Origin: Azospirillum griseum
GTDB taxonomy: Bacteria; Pseudomonadota; Alphaproteobacteria; Azospirillales; Azospirillaceae
Direction: 5' to 3'
NCBI RefSeq assembly: GCF_003966125.1
Contig: NZ_RXMA01000004.1
Location: 62,001-126,000 of the forward strand
Length of the DNA: 64,000 nucleotides
In this document: positions 1 through 8,498 of the stretch, in pieces
How positions within the stretch are numbered: position 1 is the first letter of the stretch
Layout of the letters: each line of letters begins with the position of its first letter
The notes under the pieces: model-generated
Seen by the model: the letters and a program-made list of their open reading frames with translations, nothing else
Told to the model about the DNA's origin: nothing
Database searches by the model: none
Translations under genes and position numbers: made by a program

Positions 1-1508
1 GCGTTGCCCCTTCGTCGACCAAAGTCATCACCTCGCGCCCACGCTGATGCAGGATGCGGTTGCCGACGAAGCCATAGCAGACGCCGACCAGCACGCCCAC
101 CTTGCCAATCCGCCGCGCCAGATCCATCACGGTGGCGACGACATCCTCGGCCGTCCGCTCCCCCCGGACATTCTCCAACAGCTTCATGACGTTGGCCGGA
201 CTGAAGAAATGCATCCCCACCACGTCCTGCGGGCGACGGGTGGCGTCGGCAATGGCGTTGATGTCCAGGGTCGAGGTGTTTGTCGCCAGAATTGCCCCGG
301 CTTTGCAGACCCGATCCAGTTCCGCGAAGATGCGGCGCTTGACCTCCATGTTCTCAAACGCGGCTTCGATCACCAAATCCGCGTCGCACAGATCATCGTA
401 GGACAGGGTAGGGTGGATCAGCGCCATGCGGGCGTCGACCTGCTCTGCGGTCAACTTGCCCTTTTGGGCTGAAGCCTCATAGATCCTCCCGATCGCCTGA
501 ACTCCCCGGTCGAGGGCGCCGGCCCCAGTGTCCAGCAACCGCACCGGAAACCCGGCGTTGGCAAAGCACATGGCAATGCCGCCGCCCATGGTCCCGGCCC
601 CGATCACCGCCACCGTCCGCACGTCGCGCTTTGGCGTGTTGGCGGGCAGGCCGGGAACCTTGGCCACCTCCCGCTCGGCAAAGAAGGCGTGGATCAGCCC
701 GGCGCGTTGGGGCGATTCCATGCAGGCCAGGAACAGAGCGCGCTCCCGCGCCACACCCTCGGCAAAGGGCAGGGTGACGGCGGCCTCCACCGCATCAACG
801 CATCGCTGCGGCGAAAACAGGTGCGGGGCGCGCTTGTCCAGCGCCGTCCTTTGGGCGGTGAACAGCGCCGGGTCGATGCCGGTGATGCGATCGGTGCGGC
901 CGCTGGTTGGATGGGCAGGCCAATCTTCCGCACAGGCGCGTTCGGCCACCCGCAACCCGACCGCCAGCGCCGCCTCCCCATCGTCCACCGCGTCGATCAA
1001 GCCATCGGCCAGCGCCTGGGCCGCCGACACCGGATCACCCGACAGGATCATGTCGAGCGCCCGGGTTGGGCCGATGAGGCGGGGCAGGCGCTGGGTCCCA
1101 CCCGATCCGGGCATCAGGCCCAGCTTCACCTCCGGCATCCCCAACTTGGCGCTGCGCAGTGCTACGCGGTAATGACAGGCCATGGCAATTTCCAACCCCC
1201 CGCCCAGCGCGGTGCCGTGGATGGACGCAACGATGGTTTTGGGGCAGGCGTCGAACGCGGCGATCACCTCTGGCAGGATCGGCGGCTGATGCGGCTTGCC
1301 AAATTCCCGGATGTCGGCTCCGGCCATGAAGGTGCGTCCAGCGGCGACCAACAGCAACACGGCGGCATCCGCATCCTCAACCCCTTGAGCCAGCGCCGCC
1401 ACCAATCCGGCGCGCACGGCAAGCCCCACCGCGTTGACCGGTGGGTAATCAACGGTGATGACACCGACACGACCAACGCGCCGATAGGACACAACGCTGT
1501 TCACCATG
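1..1508 (-). CDS. Bifunctional enoyl-CoA hydratase / 3-hydroxyacyl-CoA dehydrogenase (partial, C-terminus outside window)
   Basis: Fatty-acid beta-oxidation multifunctional enzyme: hydrates enoyl-CoA, then oxidises 3-hydroxyacyl-CoA with NAD+. About 500 codons lie in the window; the protein reads MVNSVVSYRRVGRVGVITVD, the usual start of a crotonase fold. The second domain begins with a Rossmann GAGTMGGGIA motif and continues with the dehydrogenase signature NTSTLDINAIA and GMHFFSPANVMKLLE. The family is about 700 residues, so roughly 200 C-terminal residues are beyond base 1. The start ATG at 1508 is followed by a GTG codon. It is divergent from the ECF sigma operon. It could supply the enoyl-CoA hydratase step that is missing from the paa cluster, but that is inference. 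Confidence 0.88.
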
Positions 1509-1616
1509 ATTCTCTTGAACTCCCATCGAGCGCGGAGGTGAAAGAAGGCAAGCCATGAAGCCGCAACGAATTCAGGACCATCAGTGTAGCAGACGATTGA
1601 GGTTTGGCAAGTTTTT

Positions 1617-1699
1617 GGAATTTAATTCCATATGACGAAATAATGAGAAAATCCATAATTTTAGTTATGGAAAATATGATCCGCATCCCGATCCGGGAT
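1617..1699. promoter_or_regulatory. Cluster of three perfect palindromes in a divergent intergenic region
   Basis: The gap between the two divergent genes is locally AT-rich and holds three different perfect inverted repeats: GGAATTTAATTCC (1617-1629), CCATAA-N6-TTATGG (1653-1670) and ATCCCG-ATC-CGGGAT (1685-1699). They look like operator sites for one or more dimeric regulators of the hydratase/dehydrogenase or the sigma operon. I cannot match them to a named regulator. Confidence 0.4.
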
Positions 1700-1752
1700 T
1701 TCCCTATGCAAAAACTGCGTCTTCTGCGCGCAGGACTCCCGCCGTCACCCCG

Positions 1753-1758
1753 TATAAT
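1753..1758 (+). promoter_or_regulatory. Candidate -10 element of the ECF sigma operon
   Basis: A perfect TATAAT lies 36 bases upstream of the GTG start of the sigma gene. No good -35 sits at standard spacing. A GGACT sequence at 1733 resembles an ECF-type -35 but the spacing is short, so only the -10 is called. Confidence 0.35.
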
Positions 1759-1793
1759 CTTCCGAAAGCAACCTGGAGCGAACGGACACGGGC

Positions 1794-2372
1794 GTGCAGC
1801 CTAGGGAAGATGAAACGATATCCGACGAAGCGTTGATGGCGGACGCCGCTGCCGGAGATCGCAAAGCGTTCGGACTTCTGACGCGCCGACATCTGCGCCG
1901 CAGCATTGCCTTGGCCCAACGGGTTGTCGGCAACGCCAGCGACGCCGAGGAGGTGGCGCAGGATGTGTTTCTCCAGATTTGGGCCAACGCCGACCGGTGG
2001 CGGGGCGATGGGACCCGATTCACGACGTGGCTTTACCGGATCGTCGTGAATCGTGCCATTGATTACCGGCGGCGGCGAACCTTCGCCCCGCTGGACGCCG
2101 CCGAGGAGATGGCCGATCCGGCGTGGAGCGCGGAAACCCTGGTGGACGGTCGCAAGATCGGGGCTGAGGTGGACGCCGCCATCGCCGCTTTGCCGGACCG
2201 GCAGCGCGCCGCGCTCAGTCTTTGCTATCATGAGGAGATGAGTTGCGCGGAAGCGTCCGAGGTTTTGCAGGTTTCGGTCTCCGCCATGGAAAGTCTGCTG
2301 GTGCGGGCGCGCAAAACAGTACGCGCCCGGCTTCAACCCCTGATCCGTCAGAAGGACGGCGCACGGCCATGA
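1794..2372 (+). CDS. ECF-type RNA polymerase sigma factor
   Basis: A 192-residue extracytoplasmic-function sigma factor. Region 2 spans about residues 20-90 (DAEEVAQDVFLQIW, TWLYRIVVNRAIDYRRRR). Region 4 spans about 130-185 (ALPDRQRAALSLCYHEEMSC and the helix-turn-helix SEVLQVSVSAMESLLVRARK). It starts at GTG 1794; an in-frame ATG at 1836 is an alternative that would trim region 2. The stop overlaps the next start (ATGA, 2369-2372), so it is translationally coupled to a membrane protein likely to be its anti-sigma factor. The third operon gene is a metal-sensor-like periplasmic protein, an arrangement reminiscent of cnrYXH. Confidence 0.9.
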   Translation: MQPREDETISDEALMADAAAGDRKAFGLLTRRHLRRSIALAQRVVGNASDAEEVAQDVFLQIWANADRWRGDGTRFTTWLYRIVVNRAIDYRRRRTFAPLDAAEEMADPAWSAETLVDGRKIGAEVDAAIAALPDRQRAALSLCYHEEMSCAEASEVLQVSVSAMESLLVRARKTVRARLQPLIRQKDGARP

Positions 2373-2803
2373 TGACGCTCAAACAGTTCACCCGTTACGC
2401 TTCGCTCCATGGGGCCGATCTTGACCGCTGGCCCGCCAACGCCGCACACGCGGCGCAGGAGCTGCTTGGCCACAGCGACGAGGCGCGCGCCATCCTGGCC
2501 GACGCGGCCTTGACCGACGCGTTGCTGGACGAAGCCACCAACCCGGCCGTGTCGTTGGAGCGGGAGCAGCGGGTGTTCGAACGCATCGCCGCGCGCATTG
2601 AGGAACAAGGCGTTCCGGACGCTGTGCCCTGGTTCATCGCCAAGCCACCCTTGCGCATCGTCCCGACGGTGGGGTTTCTCGCCATGATGGGATTTCTGGG
2701 GTTCATGACATATCATCAGGGCATCATCACTCTGCCGGGGGCTGCGCGCGCGCCTGACCTGTCGGGGGTGATGATCGTCAGTTCTTTGGGAGGCATACGA
2801 TGA
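2369..2803 (+). CDS. Putative membrane-anchored anti-sigma factor
   Basis: A 144-residue protein with a cytoplasmic N-terminal part (LKQFTRYASLHGADLDRWPANAAHAA) and one transmembrane segment at about residues 93-112 (VPTVGFLAMMGFLGFMTY). It ends in a short periplasmic tail. Size, topology and ATGA overlaps with both the sigma gene and the downstream periplasmic sensor suggest it sequesters the sigma factor. I see no zinc-binding HxxxCxxC anti-sigma motif, so it would be of the CnrY-like non-ZAS kind. The role is inferred from context. Confidence 0.65.
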   Translation: MMTLKQFTRYASLHGADLDRWPANAAHAAQELLGHSDEARAILADAALTDALLDEATNPAVSLEREQRVFERIAARIEEQGVPDAVPWFIAKPPLRIVPTVGFLAMMGFLGFMTYHQGIITLPGAARAPDLSGVMIVSSLGGIR

Positions 2804-3237
2804 CGCCGACCGCCCGGCGCCGTTGGCCCTGGTATCTTTTGATTGGGTCCTTGGCTGTCAATATGCTCGCCGGTGGATTCGTCGTGGCCCACGCCTTGCG
2901 CCCACCGCCGCCGAGCCCGGAACAGGCGATTGTCCGTTTTATTGACGATGTGACGCAGCGTTTGTCACCGGAAGACGCGGCGATTTTGCGCCGCGCCTTG
3001 GACGATGCTCGCCCGTTGTTTGTGCGGATGCACGCGGCACGCACGGACTTCGGAGCGCGGCTGCGCACCGAATTGATCGCCAGTCCGTTCGATCCCGAGC
3101 GGATTCGCGCCCTGTTTGACAGCAGCCGGGCCGCAGACGATGCCGTGCGCGCCGAGATCGAATCCCGCGTTGTGGAAACGATCAAGCGCCTGTCGCCGCA
3201 GGGTCGACTTGGGTTGGCCGAGGGCCACGGTCATTGA
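2800..3237 (+). CDS. Periplasmic heavy-metal sensor-like protein (CnrX / Metal_resist family)
   Basis: A 145-residue protein with an N-terminal membrane anchor at about 12-32 (WYLLIGSLAVNMLAGGFVVA). The rest is an all-helical periplasmic domain of the CnrX/CpxP-like Metal_resist type (RFIDDVTQRLSPEDAAILRRAL). It ends in a His-rich GLAEGHGH tail. In the known family such proteins sense Ni/Co/Cu or envelope stress and release the sigma factor through the anti-sigma protein. The gene overlaps the previous one by ATGA. No efflux pump follows, so the regulated target is elsewhere or is unknown. A GTCATTGAAC duplication spans its stop codon (3230-3253). Confidence 0.7.
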   Translation: MTPTARRRWPWYLLIGSLAVNMLAGGFVVAHALRPPPPSPEQAIVRFIDDVTQRLSPEDAAILRRALDDARPLFVRMHAARTDFGARLRTELIASPFDPERIRALFDSSRAADDAVRAEIESRVVETIKRLSPQGRLGLAEGHGH

Positions 3238-3264
3238 ACAACAGTCATTGAACTCAGGAGGGGG

Positions 3265-3281
3265 GGCCGCAAGGCGCGGCC
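3265..3281. terminator. Hairpin between convergent sensor and hyfI genes
   Basis: GGCCGC-AAGGC-GCGGCC forms a perfect 6-bp stem between the stops of two convergent operons. No T tract follows, so it is only a candidate terminator. Confidence 0.35.
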
Positions 3282-3317
3282 GCTCTCTTGCGCTCGCCAT
3301 CCGAAGGCGCGTGATTC

Positions 3318-3842
3318 CTACTCTTTTGCGGCGCTGTGTTCCAGCAGGCTCAACAACCCGGCCAGCAGTTCGGCCGGGCGCGGCGGGCAACCGGGGATGC
3401 GCAGGTCAACCGGGATGACCGCCTCAACCGGGCCGACGCAGGCGTAGGAACCGGCGAACACCCCGCCATCGATGGCGCAGGCCCCGCAGGCAACGACCCA
3501 TTTCGGATCGGGCGTGGCGTCCCAACTGCGGCGCAGCGCCTCCGCCATGTTTTTCGTCACCGGCCCCGTGACCAGCAGCACATCGGCGTGACGCGGCGAC
3601 GCGACAAAGCGCAGGCCGAAGCGTTCCAGGTCATAGATCGGGTTGTTCAGCGCGTGGAGTTCCAGCTCGCACCCGTTGCAGGACCCGGCGTCCACCGCGC
3701 GGATCGACAGGCTGCGGCCCAGCCGCGCGCGGGAGACCGCATCGACCCGTCCGGCCAGTTCGGCCAGACCGTCGGTTGACGGGGATGGGGCCGGTTCCGT
3801 CACCGGGCCTTTGGTCAGCGCGCGCAGGATGTGGTTGAACAC
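3318..3842 (-). CDS. hyfI: HyfI/HycG-like [4Fe-4S] subunit (NuoB family)
   Basis: A 174-residue NuoB/HycG-type small subunit, last gene of the hyf-like operon. It would hold the terminal N2-type [4Fe-4S] cluster that passes electrons to or from the large subunit at the membrane interface. The ligand set is visible: C55 and C58 in GSCNGCE, C119 in VVACGAC and C152 in PGCPPRP. The CxxC spacing is the hydrogenase-4/FHL form rather than the CC pair of NuoB. It starts 12 bases after the hyfG stop. With the partner HyfG lacking a [NiFe] site, the electron donor or acceptor is unknown. Confidence 0.87.
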   Translation of the reverse strand: MFNHILRALTKGPVTEPAPSPSTDGLAELAGRVDAVSRARLGRSLSIRAVDAGSCNGCELELHALNNPIYDLERFGLRFVASPRHADVLLVTGPVTKNMAEALRRSWDATPDPKWVVACGACAIDGGVFAGSYACVGPVEAVIPVDLRIPGCPPRPAELLAGLLSLLEHSAAKE

Positions 3843-3854
3843 GCGGCGCTCTCC

Positions 3855-5447
3855 TTACAGATCATGGCCGGAATAGGAACCGTTGACCGACTTGTTGCAC
3901 AGCGGGAAGTCGGCGACGATGTTGCCCTCGATCGCCGCTTCCAGCAGCGGCCATTGGAGCCAGGACGGATCGCGCGGGTGGCAGCGCGCCACCGTGCCAT
4001 CGGCGGCGATCCGCACCCAGGTCAGAATCTCGCCCCGGAAGGATTCGACCAGCGCCATCCCTTCCCGCTCCTCCCCCACGGATGGAAGCCTCAACAACGG
4101 CGGCGGGGTGATGCCATCGGGGCCGCGCGGCACGCCGGGCATGCGCCGGATGATCTGTTCGATCAGCGACAGCGATTGCTCCACCTCGCGGATGCGGATC
4201 CAGACGCGGGCGTTGACGTCGCCCTCGGTCAAGACCGGAACCTCGAATTCCAGATCGGTGTAGGGGGCGTAGCCGGGGGATTTCCGCGCGTCCCCGCCCC
4301 GTCCCGACGCCCGCCCGACAAAGCCGCCCGCCGCAAAGCGGTTGGCAAGGCCGCGATGGATGATCCCGGTCGTCAGCGTGCGGTCCTGCAACGAGGCTTT
4401 GCCGTCATACACAGCGACCAGCGGGGCGAAACGGCGGCGCAGGTCGGCGACCAACTCCAGCAGCCGTTGCGGGCCGGTGGCGGCGATGTCGGGGGCAACA
4501 CCGCCCGGAACCACGCAATCCATCATCAGACGATGACCGAAACAGGCGTCGGCGCTGCGCGCCACCGCTTCGCGCAGCGGGCTGAGATGGGCGAGCAGGA
4601 AGGCGAAGGCGGCGTCGTTGGCGATGGCACCGATGTCGCCCAGATGGTTGGCCAGCCGTTCCAGCTCCGCCATCAGCGCGCGCAGCCACACCGCGCGCGG
4701 CGGGATCGTGAGGCCCAGCGCGGCTTCCACCGCCTGGGCGAAGGCGATGGAATGGGCAACCGTGCTGTCGCCCGACAGCCGGGCGATGATCCGTGCGGCC
4801 CGCGCCACCGGTTGGCCGCGCATCAGGGCTTCCACACCCTTGTGGACATAGCCCAGCCGTTCTTCCAGCCGCACCACGGTTTCGCCGTTGGCGGTGAAGC
4901 GGAAATGGCCGGGTTCGATGATCCCGGCGTGGACCGGGCCGACCGGAATCTGGTGCAGCCCCTCCCCCTCGCACGGCAGGACCGGATAGGGCGGTGGGGC
5001 GGCGGAGTCGTCGGTGGGGGAAGGGCTGTCCGCCAGCGGATGGCGCAGGCCCCAGCGGCCATGATCCAGCCAGGGGCGCGGGTCGGTCAACCCCTCGGCC
5101 GTCACGCCGAACAGGTCCTGGATCGCGCGTTCCAACCGGATCGCCGACGGGCGGACGGCGGACAGGCTGGGAAAGCGCCCGTCCGGGCAGGGCAGCGTGA
5201 CCACGGCCACCGCACCGGTTCCCGCCGTCTCGTCGCGCAGGGCGGCGTGGACGTTGACGCCCCCGGCGTCCGCATCGGCCCACAGCCCGATCAGGGCAAG
5301 GCCGCCATCCTTGTCCAAGTCGTCGATCAGCGTCCGCCAGCCCGTGCGGTCGGTGACGTGGCGCGGCCATGGCCGGTGCGCGGCGGCGCGCGGGCCGAGC
5401 GTGTTGAGCCGATCAAACAGGCGTGTGGTGTCAGTCTGGTCGGTCAT
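3855..5447 (-). CDS. hyfG: HyfG-like fused 30/49-kDa subunit without [NiFe] ligands
   Basis: A 530-residue NuoC-NuoD-like fusion, homologous to HyfG/HycE. The N-terminal NuoC-like part covers about residues 1-155, and the NuoD/large-subunit part begins near HQIPVGPVHAGIIEPGHFRF. The family motif RxCGxC, which binds Ni, is RLSGDS here (residues 223-228, bases 4764-4781), so both cysteines are serines. The C-terminal DPCxxC is DPSWLQ (residues 493-498). The protein ends PLCNKSVNGSYSGHDL. It therefore cannot be a normal hydrogenase large subunit, although automatic annotation often says hydrogenase-4 component G. The start ATG at 5447 lies 14 bases beyond the hyfF stop. Confidence 0.88.
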   Translation of the reverse strand: MTDQTDTTRLFDRLNTLGPRAAAHRPWPRHVTDRTGWRTLIDDLDKDGGLALIGLWADADAGGVNVHAALRDETAGTGAVAVVTLPCPDGRFPSLSAVRPSAIRLERAIQDLFGVTAEGLTDPRPWLDHGRWGLRHPLADSPSPTDDSAAPPPYPVLPCEGEGLHQIPVGPVHAGIIEPGHFRFTANGETVVRLEERLGYVHKGVEALMRGQPVARAARIIARLSGDSTVAHSIAFAQAVEAALGLTIPPRAVWLRALMAELERLANHLGDIGAIANDAAFAFLLAHLSPLREAVARSADACFGHRLMMDCVVPGGVAPDIAATGPQRLLELVADLRRRFAPLVAVYDGKASLQDRTLTTGIIHRGLANRFAAGGFVGRASGRGGDARKSPGYAPYTDLEFEVPVLTEGDVNARVWIRIREVEQSLSLIEQIIRRMPGVPRGPDGITPPPLLRLPSVGEEREGMALVESFRGEILTWVRIAADGTVARCHPRDPSWLQWPLLEAAIEGNIVADFPLCNKSVNGSYSGHDL

Positions 5448-5460
5448 GCGGCCCCCTCCC

Positions 5461-6894
5461 CTAACCCAGCAGCGCGGCGACCGCCTGGAACCAGGCGACC
5501 AGCGGGGCGGGCAACCACACACCGGCCACCAGGACCACGGCGAGATGGGCGTAGAGCGGCAGCAGCGTGCCATGGATCGGCGCGCCGCCTGTGGGCGCGC
5601 CGAAGCAGAGACGCTGCACCCGCAGGACCAGCGCGCCAAAGGCCACCGCGATGCCCAACACCAGCAGCACCCCCAACCAGGGCTGGCGGGCAAAGGTGCT
5701 GGTGATGAGCAGGAACTCGCTCATGAACACACCGAAGGGCGGCAGCCCGGCGATGGCGACCACCCCGGCCAGCAGGCCCCAGCCCAAGGCGGGGTGGCTG
5801 ACGGTCAGCCCCCGGATGCCGTCGATCCGCTGGGTTCCGCTGGCCTGCACCGCGTGGCCGACGGCGAAGAAGATCGCCGACTTGGCCAGGCTGTGCATCG
5901 CCATGTGCAGCAGCCCGGCGAAATTGGCCAGCGGCCCGCCGATGCCGAAGGCAAAGGCGATGATGCCCATATGCTCGATGGAGCTGTAGGCGAAAAAGCG
6001 TTTGATGTCGCGCCGCCGGTACAGCATCAGCGCGGCCAGCAGCAGCGACGACAGCCCCATCACCATCAGCAGCGGCCCCGGTGCCAGTGCGGCCCCGTTG
6101 GCCGCCAACAGCATCTTGAAGCGCAGCACGGCGTACAGCGCGACGTTGAGCAGCAACCCCGACAGCACGGCGGAAATCGGCGTCGGTCCTTCGGCGTGGG
6201 CGTCGGGCAACCAGGCGTGGAGCGGGGCCAGCCCCACCTTGGTCCCATAGCCGATCAGCAGGAAGACGAAGGCGAGGTTGAGGATGTTCGGTTCGATCCG
6301 CGCGGCGTCGGCCAGCAGCCGGGTCCAGGTCATCGCCGCCAGCCCCGGCCCCATCACCGGCTGGGCGGCCAGATAGATCAGGATCGTGCCGAACAGGGCC
6401 AGCGCGATGCCCACGCCGCAGAGGATGAAGTATTTCCACGCCGCCTCGATGCTGGCCGCCGTGCGGTACAGGCTGACCATCAGCACCGTGGTCAGCGTCG
6501 CCCCTTCAATCGCCACCCACAGCACGCCCAGATTGTTGGCCGACAGCGCCAGCAGCAGGGTGAAGAGAAAGGCCTGGAACATCGCGTGGTAAAAGCGCAG
6601 GCGCAGCGGGTTGAGCGTGCCACTCGCCACCTCGTGCCCGATGTACCCGGCGGAAAAGACGGCGGTGGTCAGGCCGACGAAGGCGGTCAGCGCGATCAGG
6701 GCGACGTTGAAGGCGTCGAGCACCAGCATGGCGGTGGCCGCCGGTTTGGCGGTGAACAGGGCCAGCGACGCCGCGAACGTCACCGCGCAGGCCCCGACGT
6801 TCAGCCAGGAGGCCAGACGCCAGTTCGGGACCAGCGCCAGCAGCGCCGCCATCACCAGCGGCGCGATCAACACGATGGGCAGGGCCGGGGTCAA
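5461..6894 (-). CDS. hyfF: HyfF-like proton-channel subunit (NuoL/M/N family)
   Basis: A 477-residue polytopic membrane protein of the proton-conducting antiporter-like family, related to hydrogenase-4 component F. The conserved charged residues expected for ion pumping are present: Glu in LWVAIEGATL, Lys in AAWKYFILCG and Lys in IGYGTKVGLAPLHAWLPDAH. The FFAYSSIEHMGI helix motif follows. The start overlaps the hyfE stop by four bases. It should act in the inner membrane beside HyfB as one of two pump modules. Confidence 0.9.
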   Translation of the reverse strand: MTPALPIVLIAPLVMAALLALVPNWRLASWLNVGACAVTFAASLALFTAKPAATAMLVLDAFNVALIALTAFVGLTTAVFSAGYIGHEVASGTLNPLRLRFYHAMFQAFLFTLLLALSANNLGVLWVAIEGATLTTVLMVSLYRTAASIEAAWKYFILCGVGIALALFGTILIYLAAQPVMGPGLAAMTWTRLLADAARIEPNILNLAFVFLLIGYGTKVGLAPLHAWLPDAHAEGPTPISAVLSGLLLNVALYAVLRFKMLLAANGAALAPGPLLMVMGLSSLLLAALMLYRRRDIKRFFAYSSIEHMGIIAFAFGIGGPLANFAGLLHMAMHSLAKSAIFFAVGHAVQASGTQRIDGIRGLTVSHPALGWGLLAGVVAIAGLPPFGVFMSEFLLITSTFARQPWLGVLLVLGIAVAFGALVLRVQRLCFGAPTGGAPIHGTLLPLYAHLAVVLVAGVWLPAPLVAWFQAVAALLG

Positions 6895-7553
6895 TCGCTT
6901 TCCCCCCGAAAGCTCTCGATCTTGCGCATGTCCAGCGTTTCGAACCGCTCGCGGATCTGGAACAGGAAGATGCCGAAGATGATGAAGGCGACCATGACGG
7001 AAAAGGCGATGGACATCTCCACCACCAGCGGCATCCCCGCCACCCCGACCGCCGCCAGGATCAGGCCGTTTTCAATCGACATGAAGCCGACGACCTGGCT
7101 GACCGCGTTGCGCCGGGAAATCATCATCAACAGCCCCAGCAGCACCACCGACAGCGACAGCGCCAGATCCTCGCGCGTCAGGGCGGTGGCGTTCTCCGTC
7201 ACCGGCAGCACCAGCAGGATCGACAGCGTGACCAGCGACACCCCCGCCACCATGGTCAGGCCGATCCCCAGCGCCGGTTCCACCGTGCGTTCGATGTGCA
7301 GCCGCTGGATGATCCGGTGCAGGGCCACCGGGATGGCGATGGCCTTCAGGGTCAGGGTCAGCAGCGCGGTGATGTAGAGGTGCGGCTCGTCGTGGGCGTA
7401 GGCCTGCCAGGCCGCCGCCCCGCTCAGGGCCAGGGCCTGGACGGTGAAGACGTTCAGCAGCGAGAACAGCCGCCGTTGATAGAGCAGCGCAAAGCTGGTC
7501 ATCAGAACCAGCGCGCCGAGCAGATGGGCCGCGTCGTAACCGATGTCGATCAC
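6891..7553 (-). CDS. hyfE: HyfE-like membrane subunit (NuoK-related)
   Basis: A 220-residue integral membrane protein of the hydrogenase-4 component E family, with about six hydrophobic segments. The NuoK-like part is at the C-terminal half (LLGLLMMISRRNAVSQVVGFMSIENGLILA, with a conserved Glu in SIEN). It lies directly after hyfC, 0-1 bases apart, and overlaps hyfF. It would help connect the antiporter subunits to the HyfC heel. Confidence 0.87.
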   Translation of the reverse strand: MIDIGYDAAHLLGALVLMTSFALLYQRRLFSLLNVFTVQALALSGAAAWQAYAHDEPHLYITALLTLTLKAIAIPVALHRIIQRLHIERTVEPALGIGLTMVAGVSLVTLSILLVLPVTENATALTREDLALSLSVVLLGLLMMISRRNAVSQVVGFMSIENGLILAAVGVAGMPLVVEMSIAFSVMVAFIIFGIFLFQIRERFETLDMRKIESFRGESD

Positions 7554-8498
7554 TCACACCCCCCGCGAGACGTAAAGGAAGATGGCCCCCAGCAGGCTGA
7601 GCAGCAGCGCCCCGCCCAGGAACTCGCCCACCCGGAACACGCGCATCTTGGCGATGCTGGTTTCGAACAGCGCCAACGCGGCCCCTGCCGTCGCCAGCTT
7701 GGCCAGGAAGCTCAGCAAACCGATCCACAGGCTGCCCTGCGTCGGCGTGGCCATGCCCCAGGGGGCGAAAACGCAGGCGATCACGGCGGCGTAGAGCAGC
7801 AGCTTGAGCATCGCCGCCCCCTCGATCAGGGCCAGATGGCGGCCGGAATATTCCAGCACCATCGCCTCGTGCACCATGGTCAGCTCCAGATGCGTGGCCG
7901 GGTTGTCGATGGGGATGCGGGCGTTTTCGGCGATCGCCACCATCACCAGCGCGATCAGCGCCAGCGCCAGCGACACCCGCAGGCCCACGGTCCCGCCCAT
8001 CATGTAGACGGCGATTTCGGCCAGCGAGGTGGTGCGCACCAGCACGGCGACGGAAAACACCACCATCAGCATCGCCGGTTCGGCCAGCGCCGCGATCATC
8101 ATCTCGCGCGAGGAGCCGATGCCGCCAAAGCTGGTTCCGGTGTCCATCCCCGCCAGCGCCAGGAAAAAGCGCGCGGTCCCCAGCAGGGCGATCAGCGCGA
8201 TGAGGTCGCCGGTGGGGGCCAGCGCCAGATCGGTGGTGAAGACCGGGACCAGCCCGGCGGCCAGCCAGATGGCGGTGAACATCACATAGGGAACGGACCG
8301 GAACAGCCAGGACGCGTTGTCCGCCAACACCACCTCTTTCCGCAGCAGGCGGGCAAGGTCGCGGTAGGGCTGAAGCACCGACGCCCCCCGCCGTCCGACC
8401 AGCCGGGATTTGACCAGCCGGATCCAGCCGGTCAACAGCGGGGCCAGCGCCAGCACCAACACCATGTGCAGAACCTGATGGATCACCGCCGCGATCAT
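7554..8498 (-). CDS. hyfC: HyfC-like membrane anchor subunit (NuoH family)
   Basis: A 314-residue NuoH/HycD-like protein that docks the peripheral arm to the membrane. It shows the family signature RRGASVLQPYRDLARLLRKE after the first helix, and acidic residues in ENARIPIDNPATHLELTMVHEAMVLEYSG that line the quinone or proton cavity in relatives. Eight or so membrane segments are apparent. The start codon overlaps the hyfB stop (ATGA), so the two genes are translationally coupled. Confidence 0.9.
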   Translation of the reverse strand: MIAAVIHQVLHMVLVLALAPLLTGWIRLVKSRLVGRRGASVLQPYRDLARLLRKEVVLADNASWLFRSVPYVMFTAIWLAAGLVPVFTTDLALAPTGDLIALIALLGTARFFLALAGMDTGTSFGGIGSSREMMIAALAEPAMLMVVFSVAVLVRTTSLAEIAVYMMGGTVGLRVSLALALIALVMVAIAENARIPIDNPATHLELTMVHEAMVLEYSGRHLALIEGAAMLKLLLYAAVIACVFAPWGMATPTQGSLWIGLLSFLAKLATAGAALALFETSIAKMRVFRVGEFLGGALLLSLLGAIFLYVSRGV

